The notes under the pieces: model-generated
What the model was told of the DNA's origin: nothing
What the model saw: only the letters and a program-made list of their open reading frames with translations
Database searches by the model: none
Assembly (NCBI RefSeq): GCF_007752135.1
Contig: NZ_CP036298.1
Span: 1,860,001-1,924,000, forward strand
Origin: Aureliella helgolandensis
Lineage (GTDB): Bacteria > Planctomycetota > Planctomycetia > Pirellulales > Pirellulaceae
DNA length: 64,000 nucleotides
Direction: 5' to 3'
In this document: piece after piece, positions 55,442 through 64,000 of the stretch
Numbering within the stretch: position 1 is the first letter of the stretch
How the letters are laid out: each line of letters begins with the position of its first letter
Program-made: the position numbers and the translations under genes

Positions 55442-56812
55442 TTATACCTCGATCAAGCTGTTGCTGTCGCCGAACGAATTCGTTTCCACTCCCATGCGTT
55501 GGGCCATCATGAGCAGCAGATTGCTCATGTGGGCGTCCGTGTTCACCGGGCGGCTGCACGTCTGGTAATGCGCGGTGGTGAGGGTACCGTCCGGTCCGAG
55601 CGAGTAGCCTTGGAAGCCGGGGGCCTCTTTATTGAAGTCGAGGTGACTGCCGTGCTTCAGCCCGAGGTCCTCGCCGCCGGCGAGGACCAACGGAAGGTTG
55701 GCGTTGCCATGGCTGTGACCGTAGGACATTCCGCTGCCGAACAGTGCCATCGTCGAACCCAGGAGCGGCTGGCCGTTGAGGTCCTTCGTCTCGGCGAGCC
55801 GGGTGAGGAAGTAGCTGAACTGCTCGATGGCGAAGGTATCGTAGTTGGTGAGTTTTTCCATGTAGCCCGGGTCGCCGCCGTGGTGGCTGAGCTGATGGCG
55901 TGACTCGGTAATGCCAATTTCAGGAATGGCAATGGCCTGGCCCTCGCCGCCGAGGCTGAACGTGGCCACGCGTGTCACATCCGTCTGGAAGGCAAGCACC
56001 ATCAGGTCATAGACCGTGCGGAAATAGTCGCCCGCCTGGGTTTCGGCGATGTCGCGGTTGGTCCGCTGACGGTCAGCGTCGGATACGGCGGGCAGCGGTG
56101 TATCGAGCCACGCATCGGCCCGTCGCGTGCGGATCTCCGCCTCACGCACGGACGTGAGGTATTGTTCCATGCGTCCTTTGTCCGCAGCGCCCATCTTATG
56201 CTCGAGCCGGCGCACTTCGGCCAGGTTGTCATCCAGCACGCTGGCTTTGCGGCGCAAGGCTCGCCGCTGGGTTGCGATGCCACCTTTCGGTTCTGCGAAC
56301 AGCGATGCGAAGATCTCGCTGCAGCGGCGCATCGCGGGGAGCTTGACCCCGTCTGCCGTCCAGGCGAGTGACTCCTGCGTGATGGCGACCTCCATCGAAG
56401 AGATTCGCGTGTGCTGCGCGGTGACTTCGGCCATCTTCTGGTCCACGGAGATAGTATTGCGGTCCGAAGGGCCGAGCTTGCCGCCGGTCAGCCAAAGATT
56501 AATACAGTTGTGGTGATGCCCGAGAGCACCCGGGTGATGCAGACCGCTGATGGGCGTGATGACTTGGCGGTGCTTCTCCAGAGGCTTCAGCGACCTCGAA
56601 AACTGGTAGTCCTTGCCTGACGCGGTGATCTGGTAGTTCAGCGAATGGACGCCGTTCGCCAGGTAGACGAAGGCGCTGCGACGCGGCGTTTCACTCGCCT
56701 CTGCAGCCCGGAGTGGGACCATGCATTCCAGCATGGGCAAGGAAATGCAGGTGCCCATTGCTCGCAGGGCGTGGCGGCGGTTGATCAACCAGGACTGGGA
56801 GAGGAAGTTCAT
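55442..56812 (-). CDS. DUF1552 protein, Tat-exported
   Basis: Product of 456 aa. The N-terminus has a twin-Arg signal ([19 protein letters not shown]). Family features include [33 protein letters not shown], and a C-terminal [24 protein letters not shown]. His-rich motifs suggest a metal site. The family is restricted mainly to planctomycetes and relatives, and usually sits next to DUF1592-type cytochromes, as here. Start at 56812; the frame runs 24 codons further without support. Function unknown. Confidence 0.88.
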   Translation of the reverse strand: MNFLSQSWLINRRHALRAMGTCISLPMLECMVPLRAAEASETPRRSAFVYLANGVHSLNYQITASGKDYQFSRSLKPLEKHRQVITPISGLHHPGALGHHHNCINLWLTGGKLGPSDRNTISVDQKMAEVTAQHTRISSMEVAITQESLAWTADGVKLPAMRRCSEIFASLFAEPKGGIATQRRALRRKASVLDDNLAEVRRLEHKMGAADKGRMEQYLTSVREAEIRTRRADAWLDTPLPAVSDADRQRTNRDIAETQAGDYFRTVYDLMVLAFQTDVTRVATFSLGGEGQAIAIPEIGITESRHQLSHHGGDPGYMEKLTNYDTFAIEQFSYFLTRLAETKDLNGQPLLGSTMALFGSGMSYGHSHGNANLPLVLAGGEDLGLKHGSHLDFNKEAPGFQGYSLGPDGTLTTAHYQTCSRPVNTDAHMSNLLLMMAQRMGVETNSFGDSNSLIEV

Positions 56813-56960
56813 GGGGAAGCCTTTAGGGGGTAGGGGCAGCTCTGAGCTTTTGAAGGAAGGTGTTGAGCGTGCGTTTGATTTCAATATGTGCGGTGTTCGT
56901 TATTTCATAAGTTTCGCGAGGCACATACTACACGTCACATGCCAGGATGAGTTGGTAGCC

Positions 56961-58229
56961 TCAGTATTTCGGGAAGATGTCGGGAGTCGGGAAGCGGTCT
57001 TCGGCGTTGGTTTGGAAGAGGTATTCCTCCCGAGGCAATTGCATCAGGGGCCAGCTCTCAGGCCGGATGCGGACGACTCGCCCGGGGCGGATGCCTTCGA
57101 TGATGAGTTCGGTCTCAAATCGGATTTGGACGCCGCTGCTACCGAGAGGGATATCTCCAGTTGCCGTGATGACATCGACGATGGTGCCACGGGCGGCCAT
57201 TTGGCCGGGACCGTAGTGACCGCCCGTGTGCTTCAAGGTATTCTCGGCTCCATTGATTTGTGCCCCGCTGCCTTTCTGGAAGTCGGCGTAGAGGGAGGGG
57301 GCCATACCGCCGAACAGGGTCGCAGTCGCAGTGGCGTGGCCGAACTTGCCATACTCGACGGTATCGACCCATGCCGGCATCCAGCGGCTCCGAATGAAGC
57401 ATTTATGCGTCTCGGTCTGAAGTTGGGCGGCGTGCTGGATGGCGGCGTCGTCCAGCCAAATGTCCGAGATATGAAATTGGGTGAAAGCGCCATTCAAACC
57501 ATCGCCTGGTGCAGGCCGCCAGGTGATCCCGAGTTGGACGGGCTGCCCATCGAGGGATTTCTTCCCGACGGCGGGCCACGCACCTTCGGCGATCAGGTCC
57601 GCGATTACGATACGCTCGCGGCCGCGCCAGAGGCGGGTGGCGGCATCGAAGGTCAGTTTTTCCTCGCTGGACTTGTCGTCTGCGTCTGTCTTCGCTTCGC
57701 GACTGGCGACGATCACCCCCTGGTTGTTCTTCAGGGTCACTTCTTTGAGCTTCCAGACCAATCCCTCGCGCTGGCAGTGGCTGGGCTCGTCTTCCAGGAG
57801 GAGGACGTGATTCTCGGCAGGTGCGATGCCGGTGCCACGATAATGGCCGGCGTCCACGTCCTTGTTGTTGACCGGCAGCACCGGCACGGCGGAAATCTTC
57901 GGGTCGGGTGGGAGGAAAGCCCGGACGTGCAGCATGGTGCCAAGCGGGATGTCGCGCAGATCCGCCGGTGCGCCGTGATACCAGATGACGCCGTAGGGAA
58001 GCATGGCAAAGGGATGTGGATCGTTTCGGTAAAATTTACCCGTCCTCGCAACGCGGAGGCTACCGCGACGGTTGGCATGGTCCACGAACACAAGTTCGCC
58101 CCGGTAGGAGTGTGCCTTTTCAATGGGAGGGAACTTCCCCGCTTCAGGACGGAATGGTTCGTCTGCCAGCGCTGAAGAAGTTACGCTCAACGTGATAACG
58201 AGGCAGAGTATAAAACTATATTTTGACAT
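56961..58229 (-). CDS. secreted hypothetical protein, cluster-repeated family
   Basis: Product of 422 aa, signal peptide [22 protein letters not shown] with start at 58229. The N-terminal third ([60 protein letters not shown]) looks like a small OB-fold-type barrel. The rest is beta-rich and ends [11 protein letters not shown] broken copy lies at 55020, a 3' end of another at 63925, and a more distant relative at 60855. Between DUF1592 and DUF1552, so probably part of the same system. No known family name. Confidence 0.75.
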   Translation of the reverse strand: MSKYSFILCLVITLSVTSSALADEPFRPEAGKFPPIEKAHSYRGELVFVDHANRRGSLRVARTGKFYRNDPHPFAMLPYGVIWYHGAPADLRDIPLGTMLHVRAFLPPDPKISAVPVLPVNNKDVDAGHYRGTGIAPAENHVLLLEDEPSHCQREGLVWKLKEVTLKNNQGVIVASREAKTDADDKSSEEKLTFDAATRLWRGRERIVIADLIAEGAWPAVGKKSLDGQPVQLGITWRPAPGDGLNGAFTQFHISDIWLDDAAIQHAAQLQTETHKCFIRSRWMPAWVDTVEYGKFGHATATATLFGGMAPSLYADFQKGSGAQINGAENTLKHTGGHYGPGQMAARGTIVDVITATGDIPLGSSGVQIRFETELIIEGIRPGRVVRIRPESWPLMQLPREEYLFQTNAEDRFPTPDIFPKY

Positions 58230-58275
58230 TGGTATTTTCTGAATGTTCATCATGGGTAGCAATTTCTTTTTTGCT

Positions 58276-60801
58276 TCATCTCTTCCTCACCAAATCAGAC
58301 AGCGCCACCGCTCGCACGATGTCTCTAACGCCATACTGGTTTTTTTTCGCTTCTTCGAAGATCGACTGGATATCATCCGAGTCATCCACCGTGAGCACGC
58401 GGCGAAGAGCATAGGTGCTCAGGTGTTCGATAAAAGCACGTGAGAACTTGTCGCGGTCCTTGACCAGCAATTGTTTGAAATGACTGACATCGCCGAACTC
58501 ACGACCAGCGGGCAGGACGCCCGACGCATCGACCAGCGGATCTTCCCCTTTACCACCTTCAACTCGTTCGCGTGTGCGCCATTCACCTATGGCATTATAT
58601 TGTTCGAATGCAAAGCCAAGAGGATCGATGTTTCTATGACAGGCCGCACAGCTGGTGTTCTGCGCGTGAGCGGCTAATCTTTGGCGGATCGTGATTTTGT
58701 CCCCTTCTGGTGGAATCGGTTCGATCGGCTCCACGTTCGCCGGAGGTGCGGGAGGTGTTTTGTTGAAGATCGTTTCACTCACCCACACGCCGCGGTGCAC
58801 CGGGCGGTGCCGCGTGCCGTCCGAAGTCAGCCCGAGCACTGCGCCCATTGTAAGCAGGCCACCGCGATGCGCCGCGGGCTTGAGCGACACGCGCTGGAAA
58901 CCGCCTGTCGTCGGCTCCGGCAATCCGTAGAAATCGCAGAGCCGAGCGTTGGCTATGGTCCAGTCGGAATCGAGGAAACCGTCGATCGGTAGGTTCTTAA
59001 CCAGCATCTCGCGGAAAAATTCCACCGGCTCAGTCCGCATGCTCGTTTCCAGCCACTCGTCGTATCTGGGGTAAAGCTTCTTGTCGGGCGGGAACATGCC
59101 TACGCGGTGCAGTTGCAGCCATTGCCGCGAGAAATCGTCGATGAAGGCGTTGATCCTACTGTCTACCAACATTCGGTCCACCTCCTTCTCGAGACCCTCA
59201 CCGTTCAGGTTGCCGCCTTTGGCTGTAGCGAAGAGGCGGTCGTCGGGCATTGAGCTCCACAGAAAATACGAGAGTCGCGAGGCGAGTTCCCAGTCTGTGA
59301 GATGCTCGCGGACATCGGGCTCGCCCTCAACAATGTAGATGAAGTTTCGTGAGGTCAGCACGTTCAGCATCGCCAACCGATAGGCATCAGCCGTCTTTTC
59401 GCCAGCCTCGCATTCGACGCGGAAAGATTCCAGATAATCTGTCAGCTCCTCCGTTTTCACCGGCCGTCGCCAGGCCCGCTCGGCGAAGCGTTGCAAATGC
59501 TCCGCAACCACTTCGGGTGTGGCGTTATCGGGAGGCACCAAGCCATTGCGACGCGACTTCTCTGCGGCCGTCAGCAGCGGACCTTCCCATTCGACCCAAT
59601 CAAGGAGCACCGTGGAAAAGATGCCGTTCCCTTTGTCATCGAACATCTGTGGCGCATTCGGATTCAGCAGCAATGTCTCGCTGCTGTGTGTGAAAATGTA
59701 TCCGCGTCCACTGCCGAGCACATTGCGGAAGGCGCCCCCGGACCGTCCATCCACCAAATCAGTGGCCACGACGCAGAAATGCAGCGTCGCAGGCATCTCC
59801 AGCAACAGCTCGGCTTCATAAACCTGCGGGCTGTCCTCCGGTGCCGTGATGTCGAACTCGATGAGTCCATCGACCGTTTCTGGGCCTGTTCGCGTGCCGA
59901 TGCTCAAATGTGCCGACTGACCACCTGGCGGACGACTGCCGCTGGCCTTGAAGCGTAACTTGTAGAGCCCGCTGTGCTCTGGTCCCGTTTTGCCGAGCCA
60001 ATTGCCCGAGAGCGCGCCCTGCACCGTGCCGGGGAAAATCAGTTTACGCAACGACCGCTCGATGCCGAAGTGGTCCAGCACCTCCTGTTGCCTCTTGCCA
60101 CCGCCGTAATAAAGCTCCGCCGCCGTCTTGCGGACCTTGCGGGCCTCGACTGTGGCCGTTGTCGGAAAAGCGCGAGCCAGCACCGTCTCCGCGGCGCTGT
60201 AATAGCGATCCACATGCGATGGCGAAAGCGACAGCTCGGATCCGATGCGCTCGAAACCGTGCCACAGCGTGTCTTCGTTCAGCTCTCCCGGCTTGGCAGG
60301 ATCGTAACGCACACCGAGCAGATCATAGACCGTGTTCTGATACTCTTTCCGACTCAGCCGATAATGCGCCACCGCCGGCCGCGCCGCCATCCGTGCCGCC
60401 CGGCCTTCTTTGAGCAGGGCATCGAGCTGCGTTACGATCGCTGCGATTTCTTCCTGCGTCGGTCGCGGCTCACCTTCTGGCGGCATCTCTCCGGAATTGA
60501 TCCGTTCGATTACTTCTGCCCAGTTATGTGTGTCCAAATCCGACCTGAAATCGCGCGAGAGCCGATCGATTCGCAGTTCACTTGTCTCCTGCTCGGCGCT
60601 ATGACAACTGATGCAATGCTTCGTAAGGAACGCTTCCAACGGTTCCTCTGCGCGGAGGGCACTTGGCACGCCCATGCTGGCGACGAGGAGCAGGCATGAG
60701 CGAGTAAAACACTGTAGGTGTAGCGTGGCAATTGTTAACTGATAGTGCGGCAGAAAACGGCGGGCTGGGATAAAGGGACGGGGGCACTTAAGCAATAACA
60801 T
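58276..60801 (-). CDS. planctomycete cytochrome c-type protein (DUF1587/1592/1588/1585)
   Basis: Exported protein of 841 aa. A signal-like segment ([18 protein letters not shown]) precedes a heme motif CISCH (Cys63, Cys66, His67) in the PSCyt-type domain. Then follow DUF1587 ([18 protein letters not shown]), a carbohydrate-binding-like middle domain, DUF1592/DUF1588 ([37 protein letters not shown]), and DUF1585 with a second heme motif CAACH (Cys718, Cys721, His722). Start at 60801 has GGAAG 5 nt upstream. Probably an electron-transfer or oxidoreductase partner of the DUF1552 protein; reaction unknown. Confidence 0.92.
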   Translation of the reverse strand: MLLLKCPRPFIPARRFLPHYQLTIATLHLQCFTRSCLLLVASMGVPSALRAEEPLEAFLTKHCISCHSAEQETSELRIDRLSRDFRSDLDTHNWAEVIERINSGEMPPEGEPRPTQEEIAAIVTQLDALLKEGRAARMAARPAVAHYRLSRKEYQNTVYDLLGVRYDPAKPGELNEDTLWHGFERIGSELSLSPSHVDRYYSAAETVLARAFPTTATVEARKVRKTAAELYYGGGKRQQEVLDHFGIERSLRKLIFPGTVQGALSGNWLGKTGPEHSGLYKLRFKASGSRPPGGQSAHLSIGTRTGPETVDGLIEFDITAPEDSPQVYEAELLLEMPATLHFCVVATDLVDGRSGGAFRNVLGSGRGYIFTHSSETLLLNPNAPQMFDDKGNGIFSTVLLDWVEWEGPLLTAAEKSRRNGLVPPDNATPEVVAEHLQRFAERAWRRPVKTEELTDYLESFRVECEAGEKTADAYRLAMLNVLTSRNFIYIVEGEPDVREHLTDWELASRLSYFLWSSMPDDRLFATAKGGNLNGEGLEKEVDRMLVDSRINAFIDDFSRQWLQLHRVGMFPPDKKLYPRYDEWLETSMRTEPVEFFREMLVKNLPIDGFLDSDWTIANARLCDFYGLPEPTTGGFQRVSLKPAAHRGGLLTMGAVLGLTSDGTRHRPVHRGVWVSETIFNKTPPAPPANVEPIEPIPPEGDKITIRQRLAAHAQNTSCAACHRNIDPLGFAFEQYNAIGEWRTRERVEGGKGEDPLVDASGVLPAGREFGDVSHFKQLLVKDRDKFSRAFIEHLSTYALRRVLTVDDSDDIQSIFEEAKKNQYGVRDIVRAVALSDLVRKR

Positions 60802-60854
60802 TTTCTTCCCAAAGTATGTGGGCCGTGGATTGGAAGCAAATAAATGGCGTTGGC

Positions 60855-61856
60855 TCAGTCCACCCACAAACGCACGAGACCAACAGGATGGAAGGCATCG
60901 CCGCCAGCTTTAAGATCAAGGGTTACCTTAGTTTGGCGGCCATTCTTGCCGATCATGTTGACTTTGGCGGAAACCGGAGCTGAGGTGGGCTTGCGATCTT
61001 CTCCTGCGGGCGCAATGCGAACTATACCGCCGCGTTTGAGGAGTTTGATCTGCGCATCGCCTTCGTTGAAGAGTGTCAGGACTACTTGGGAGGCGCTGGC
61101 TTCGTCAATGTAACCGGGTGCGCCTTCTTCAAGGATGCGTTGGGCGTGGACGGTCTTCTGCTCAGTCTGGAATTTGAGTAGGCTTTCTTCGTCGAGGAAG
61201 ACTTCCCAGGGCACCCTATGTTTCCCGCTGCCGGTGCCGTGCGTTTGGGTTCGCAGTTTATCGCCAACTTTGATGTTGCTGAACTTCGCAGGTTGTCCGT
61301 TCTTCCAGTAGCGCGTGTCCTTGTCGGTCTCGATGACGACGCCCTTTTCACGCACGAAGGTCATGTCGCCCTTGGCCCACGTCGTGGTGATCTTTCCGGC
61401 TGCAGCATCGACTTGATCCACGAAGAAGTATTCGCCGTGGCCGTTCATCATGTTCATCTCGTCCTGGATGTAGGTAAGCCACACCCACTCTTCTTGCTCG
61501 TTTACATGCAGTCGGAAGATCGCGCGCTCACCGACTCTGAAATCTTGCAAGTCGCCAAGTGTGGCATGATGCAGCAATTCGGCATAAGGCATCACCGTGA
61601 AACTCATCACCTCGTCCGTGCTCTCGTTGCGAAACTTGCCCGTCCGAGTGGCGAAATCGATGCTGATAAGTTCCCCCCATATGCGGCGCATTTTCTCGAT
61701 GGGGATGATCACCCTCCCAGGGGTGATCGCAGGGATGGGCTTCGCGGGCGGTTCGTCAGCAGCGATGCCAATGTGGCAAAGTACGGAGCTGGCAGCGAAA
61801 GGCAGGGTGAGAACGACAAGGAGGATAAGATAGGGTTTTATGGTGCAGGATCTCAT
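60855..61856 (-). CDS. secreted hypothetical protein, distant relative of the 56961 protein
   Basis: Product of 333 aa with signal peptide ([18 protein letters not shown]). The N-terminal segment ([52 protein letters not shown]) follows the same pattern as the 422-aa protein: IEK, GEL..(V/I)D.A.R.G, MPY, DL.D...G. The C-terminal half differs (GELISID-like second barrel [17 protein letters not shown], then a beta-sandwich). 53 bp before the DUF1592 gene start. No family name known to me. Confidence 0.7.
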   Translation of the reverse strand: MRSCTIKPYLILLVVLTLPFAASSVLCHIGIAADEPPAKPIPAITPGRVIIPIEKMRRIWGELISIDFATRTGKFRNESTDEVMSFTVMPYAELLHHATLGDLQDFRVGERAIFRLHVNEQEEWVWLTYIQDEMNMMNGHGEYFFVDQVDAAAGKITTTWAKGDMTFVREKGVVIETDKDTRYWKNGQPAKFSNIKVGDKLRTQTHGTGSGKHRVPWEVFLDEESLLKFQTEQKTVHAQRILEEGAPGYIDEASASQVVLTLFNEGDAQIKLLKRGGIVRIAPAGEDRKPTSAPVSAKVNMIGKNGRQTKVTLDLKAGGDAFHPVGLVRLWVD

Positions 61857-61970
61857 GGGGCTTGAAAACCTATTGGCGTCAATAGTCTGTTCTTCGCCGA
61901 AAATTTGGTTTTGAATAACCGCTTCGTCAGCTGTGAACTTGCGCAGAAAAAACAGGTGTCTGACTGGTGG

Positions 61971-62456
61971 TCATTCCAGGTCAAACTTGAAATCGCCCTT
62001 GCCGGAGTCTGGCAAGTCGCAATTGAACGGGGAAGTTTCGGCTGACTTGTATTTAGCCGGCAACAAATTTACTGGTTCTCTCCCTGGCGGCGGCGCTTGG
62101 TTCATCATTTCCCTTTCGATCTTTCGCATGTCATCCGCGCTCATCTCCGCGGTAGTCTTTGGCACCGTAGATTCCTGAGTCTTGGTGACCGTGACTTTAT
62201 AGCGGCCGGGCATGGCCCCATCGCCGGCTGCGAGGGTGGTGGCATGAAATCTACCGGATGCATCGCTGACCCCCGAGGCCGCGCGCTGGCCGGCCTGGGG
62301 AACGAAGGTCACAGTAGCCCCTGCGAGCGGTTCGCCTTTGTAGGTTACTTGGCCACCGGCTTCTACCGTGCCAAGCGCATTGCCACCACACCCGCTACTG
62401 AATCCAATTAAGAGCAATCCTACGCTTGCTGGCCACCACCCTATTCTTGCACTCAT
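61971..62456 (-). CDS. lipoprotein with carboxypeptidase-regulatory-like (TTR) domain
   Basis: Product of 161 aa. Lipobox FSSGC (Cys23). VEAGGQVTYKGEPLAGATVTFVPQ and ASGVSDASGRFHATTL, GAMPGRYKVTVTK form the usual single beta-sandwich found right after DUF1559 genes in planctomycetes. GGAG and AAGGG before the ATG. Placed 124 bp after the DUF1559 gene on the same strand. Role unknown, likely outer-surface. Confidence 0.85.
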   Translation of the reverse strand: MSARIGWWPASVGLLLIGFSSGCGGNALGTVEAGGQVTYKGEPLAGATVTFVPQAGQRAASGVSDASGRFHATTLAAGDGAMPGRYKVTVTKTQESTVPKTTAEMSADDMRKIEREMMNQAPPPGREPVNLLPAKYKSAETSPFNCDLPDSGKGDFKFDLE

Positions 62457-62501
62457 CCCTTAACACTCCCCGTCTTTCGCTGTCTCAACGTTCACCGAGC
62501 C

Positions 62502-62520
62502 CAGTCCGAACGTCGGACTG
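62502..62520. other. perfect hairpin between DUF1559 and lipoprotein genes
   Basis: CAGTCCGA / TCGGACTG with a 3-nt loop. No T-run follows on the minus strand, so it may attenuate or protect the mRNA between two cistrons. Confidence 0.4.
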
Positions 62521-62580
62521 CAGCGGAACATTTTTTCCAGTGTCTTGATGTAGCTTTCGGCTGCACATGCAGCCAAACAC

Positions 62581-63651
62581 TTAGTCTTGCAAAGACGATA
62601 CCTCGCCGCCGCCTTTAGAGCCCAATGCGCCCCAGACGCCGTATGGACTCATTCCGGTACCTGGGTGCGTGAGACTTAAGTTGCCAGTATCGATCGACTG
62701 ACTCATGAATCGTACCGAGCCATCTGCCAAAGCAAGATTTACGCCGCCGGTATGGTAGCTCTGTGTGGAATAGAATCCGGTTTGGCCGCGCCAATTGGCG
62801 CAGGACGGTCCATTTGGAGGGAGAATTGTATTGAAACCCAGATTAGCCATGAGGCCTTGACACCATCCCTGGCCTCGCCAACCTTGCTCGCCAGTAGGAG
62901 GGTTGTACCGCCCGTCGGGGCCAGCAAATGCCATGCAGTTCGTCGGCGGCGTGGTATTATTCATCGTCACACCGGACTTGATACCGCCTTTTATTAGGTT
63001 TGCCTGACTAAACGTAACGATCTCGCCCAAGAGCACTGTATTGCTAGTGCCGTCGGTGATCCCGGCTATCTTCGTGCCATTTTCTCGCCCAAAAATCCCT
63101 CGAGGTTGTGCGGGCGGTGACTGCTCAACGCTGTTGGCATCATCGCCTCCGCAGAATGCATAGTTCGTTTTCCCATACTCGAGGTTCCACATCGAAGGTG
63201 AACGTTGTCCGCTGGCAGGGTCGCTGGGGCAGAGCAAACTTGCCATCCTCGACGTGTAGGGACAAGCGCGGTCCGCCGCCGCTGACGGCCCGTAGGTTGG
63301 TTTCCAACCTCCTGCCGGCCATGCCCCTCCTTCGTATACCCCGGGAGTCCAAATCAAATTGTAAACATTACCTTGCTCAAAAAAACCAAGGATTCCGGTA
63401 AATCCTCCGCGTGTGTCATCACCCGGCAGCCACCTTGGGTAAGCCCTGGGCGCAAAAGTCTTGTACGTGTCGTGATAGTTGTGCAGTGACAATGCGGCTT
63501 GCTTTAAGTTGTTCGAGCACTGCATTCTGCGGGCCGCCTCGCGAGCCGCTTGCACTGCAGGCAATAGCAAACCTACCAATATCCCAATTATCGCAATTAC
63601 CACCAATAATTCGACGAGCGTGAAACCACTTGTTGACCGTCTTATCACCAT
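62581..63651 (-). CDS. DUF1559 prepilin-like protein
   Basis: Product of 356 aa. Prepilin leader [24 protein letters not shown] and helix [24 protein letters not shown], central [15 protein letters not shown]-terminal [18 protein letters not shown]: a textbook DUF1559 protein. Start at 63651 with GGAG 6 nt upstream; the 12-codon longer frame is not needed. First gene of the minus-strand array leading to DUF1592 and DUF1552. Confidence 0.93.
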   Translation of the reverse strand: MVIRRSTSGFTLVELLVVIAIIGILVGLLLPAVQAAREAARRMQCSNNLKQAALSLHNYHDTYKTFAPRAYPRWLPGDDTRGGFTGILGFFEQGNVYNLIWTPGVYEGGAWPAGGWKPTYGPSAAADRACPYTSRMASLLCPSDPASGQRSPSMWNLEYGKTNYAFCGGDDANSVEQSPPAQPRGIFGRENGTKIAGITDGTSNTVLLGEIVTFSQANLIKGGIKSGVTMNNTTPPTNCMAFAGPDGRYNPPTGEQGWRGQGWCQGLMANLGFNTILPPNGPSCANWRGQTGFYSTQSYHTGGVNLALADGSVRFMSQSIDTGNLSLTHPGTGMSPYGVWGALGSKGGGEVSSLQD

Positions 63652-63924
63652 CTTCAGCTCCCAATAAAAAACAACTGAATACCTCAACCTAGGAAGTTTA
63701 AAAACGCCTATGTGTTATCTCCTCCTGCTCGAACGATTTAACGATCGTTTTTCGAATAATTACGCAACCCCTCCCGTTAACGAGGGCTTAGCGGTGCCTG
63801 GGGTGACGCAAGCGTCAATGGGATTCCAGGCTCTGTTGGCCTCGTGTCGCTGTAGTAGAGACGGATTGGCTAGCATGTAGCCCGCTCGCCCTTGCCGAGA
63901 AGTTGGAGATTGGAGTAGCGGCAG

Positions 63925-64000
63925 TCAAGATTTCGGGAAGATGGCCGGAGTCGGGAAGTGGCCTTCGGCGTTGGTTGCTGAAGAGGAATTGCTTCCGAGG
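63925..64000 (-). CDS. 3' end of a further copy of the 56961-type secreted protein (cut by window)
   Basis: The last 24 codons read NAEGHFPTPAIFPKS and stop at 63925, matching the [15 protein letters not shown] end of the 422-aa protein. The nucleotide match starts exactly around the stop codon. The gene continues beyond base 64000. It lies upstream of the DUF1559 gene on the same strand, so the array is longer than the window. Confidence 0.75.
   Translation of the reverse strand, partial: LGSNSSSATNAEGHFPTPAIFPKS

Noticed and set aside
56721-58175. 484-codon plus-strand open frame
   Set aside because: Antisense to the DUF1552 and 422-aa secreted genes, which have signal peptides, family motifs and paralogues. 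The frame is open because of codon bias of the real genes.

Overview
The window looks like part of a planctomycete chromosome, most likely from the Pirellulaceae or a close relative. This is inferred from gene families, not from a database match. The markers are two DUF1559 prepilin-like proteins, a DUF1592-type planctomycete cytochrome and a DUF1552 protein side by side, two ECF sigma factor / Ser-Thr kinase pairs (one kinase with WD40 repeats), several secreted PQQ-type beta-propellers, a sulfatase, and a secreted subtilase with an N-terminal Arg-rich LSA sorting motif. No rRNA, CRISPR array, phage or plasmid backbone is visible.

Layout. 1-11 kb is mostly housekeeping or metabolic: a GH13 enzyme (cut by the left edge) convergent with a GH57 enzyme, a Gly-rich secreted protein, a PQQ dehydrogenase, an MFS sugar-type transporter, a DUF3524-type glycosyltransferase related to the tRNA-queuosine mannosyltransferase, and a small SAM-binding protein. 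11-21 kb holds a large secreted S8 peptidase, a hybrid histidine kinase translationally coupled to a thioredoxin-like membrane protein, and a DUF900 lipoprotein with an 18-bp minisatellite. 21-30 kb carries a sulfatase with a companion beta-sandwich protein, type II DAHP synthase, an S9 peptidase, a 202-bp tandem repeat array and ketopantoate reductase.

30-38 kb is accessory in character. Two tRNA-Pro genes, each with its own promoter and terminator-like hairpin, bracket about 4 kb with a DUF1559 protein, a small SH3-like lipoprotein, a frameshifted gene and a lipoprotein gene flanked by two 136-bp inverted-repeat elements. An SDR, a DUF1579 protein and remnants of IS110-like and IS91-like transposases follow.

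38-54 kb has two sigma/kinase modules. Between them lies a co-directional set of three secreted lipocalin/DUF1579-like proteins and a quinoprotein. 54-64 kb is one minus-strand array: DUF1559, a TTR-like lipoprotein, a secreted protein, the DUF1592 cytochrome, a second secreted protein of the same apparent family, and DUF1552. It ends in a broken copy of that family beside a 182-bp palindromic element, and another copy begins at the right edge. This array, built around a repeated unnamed secreted family, is the best candidate for an undescribed system. Functions beyond family level are inferred throughout.
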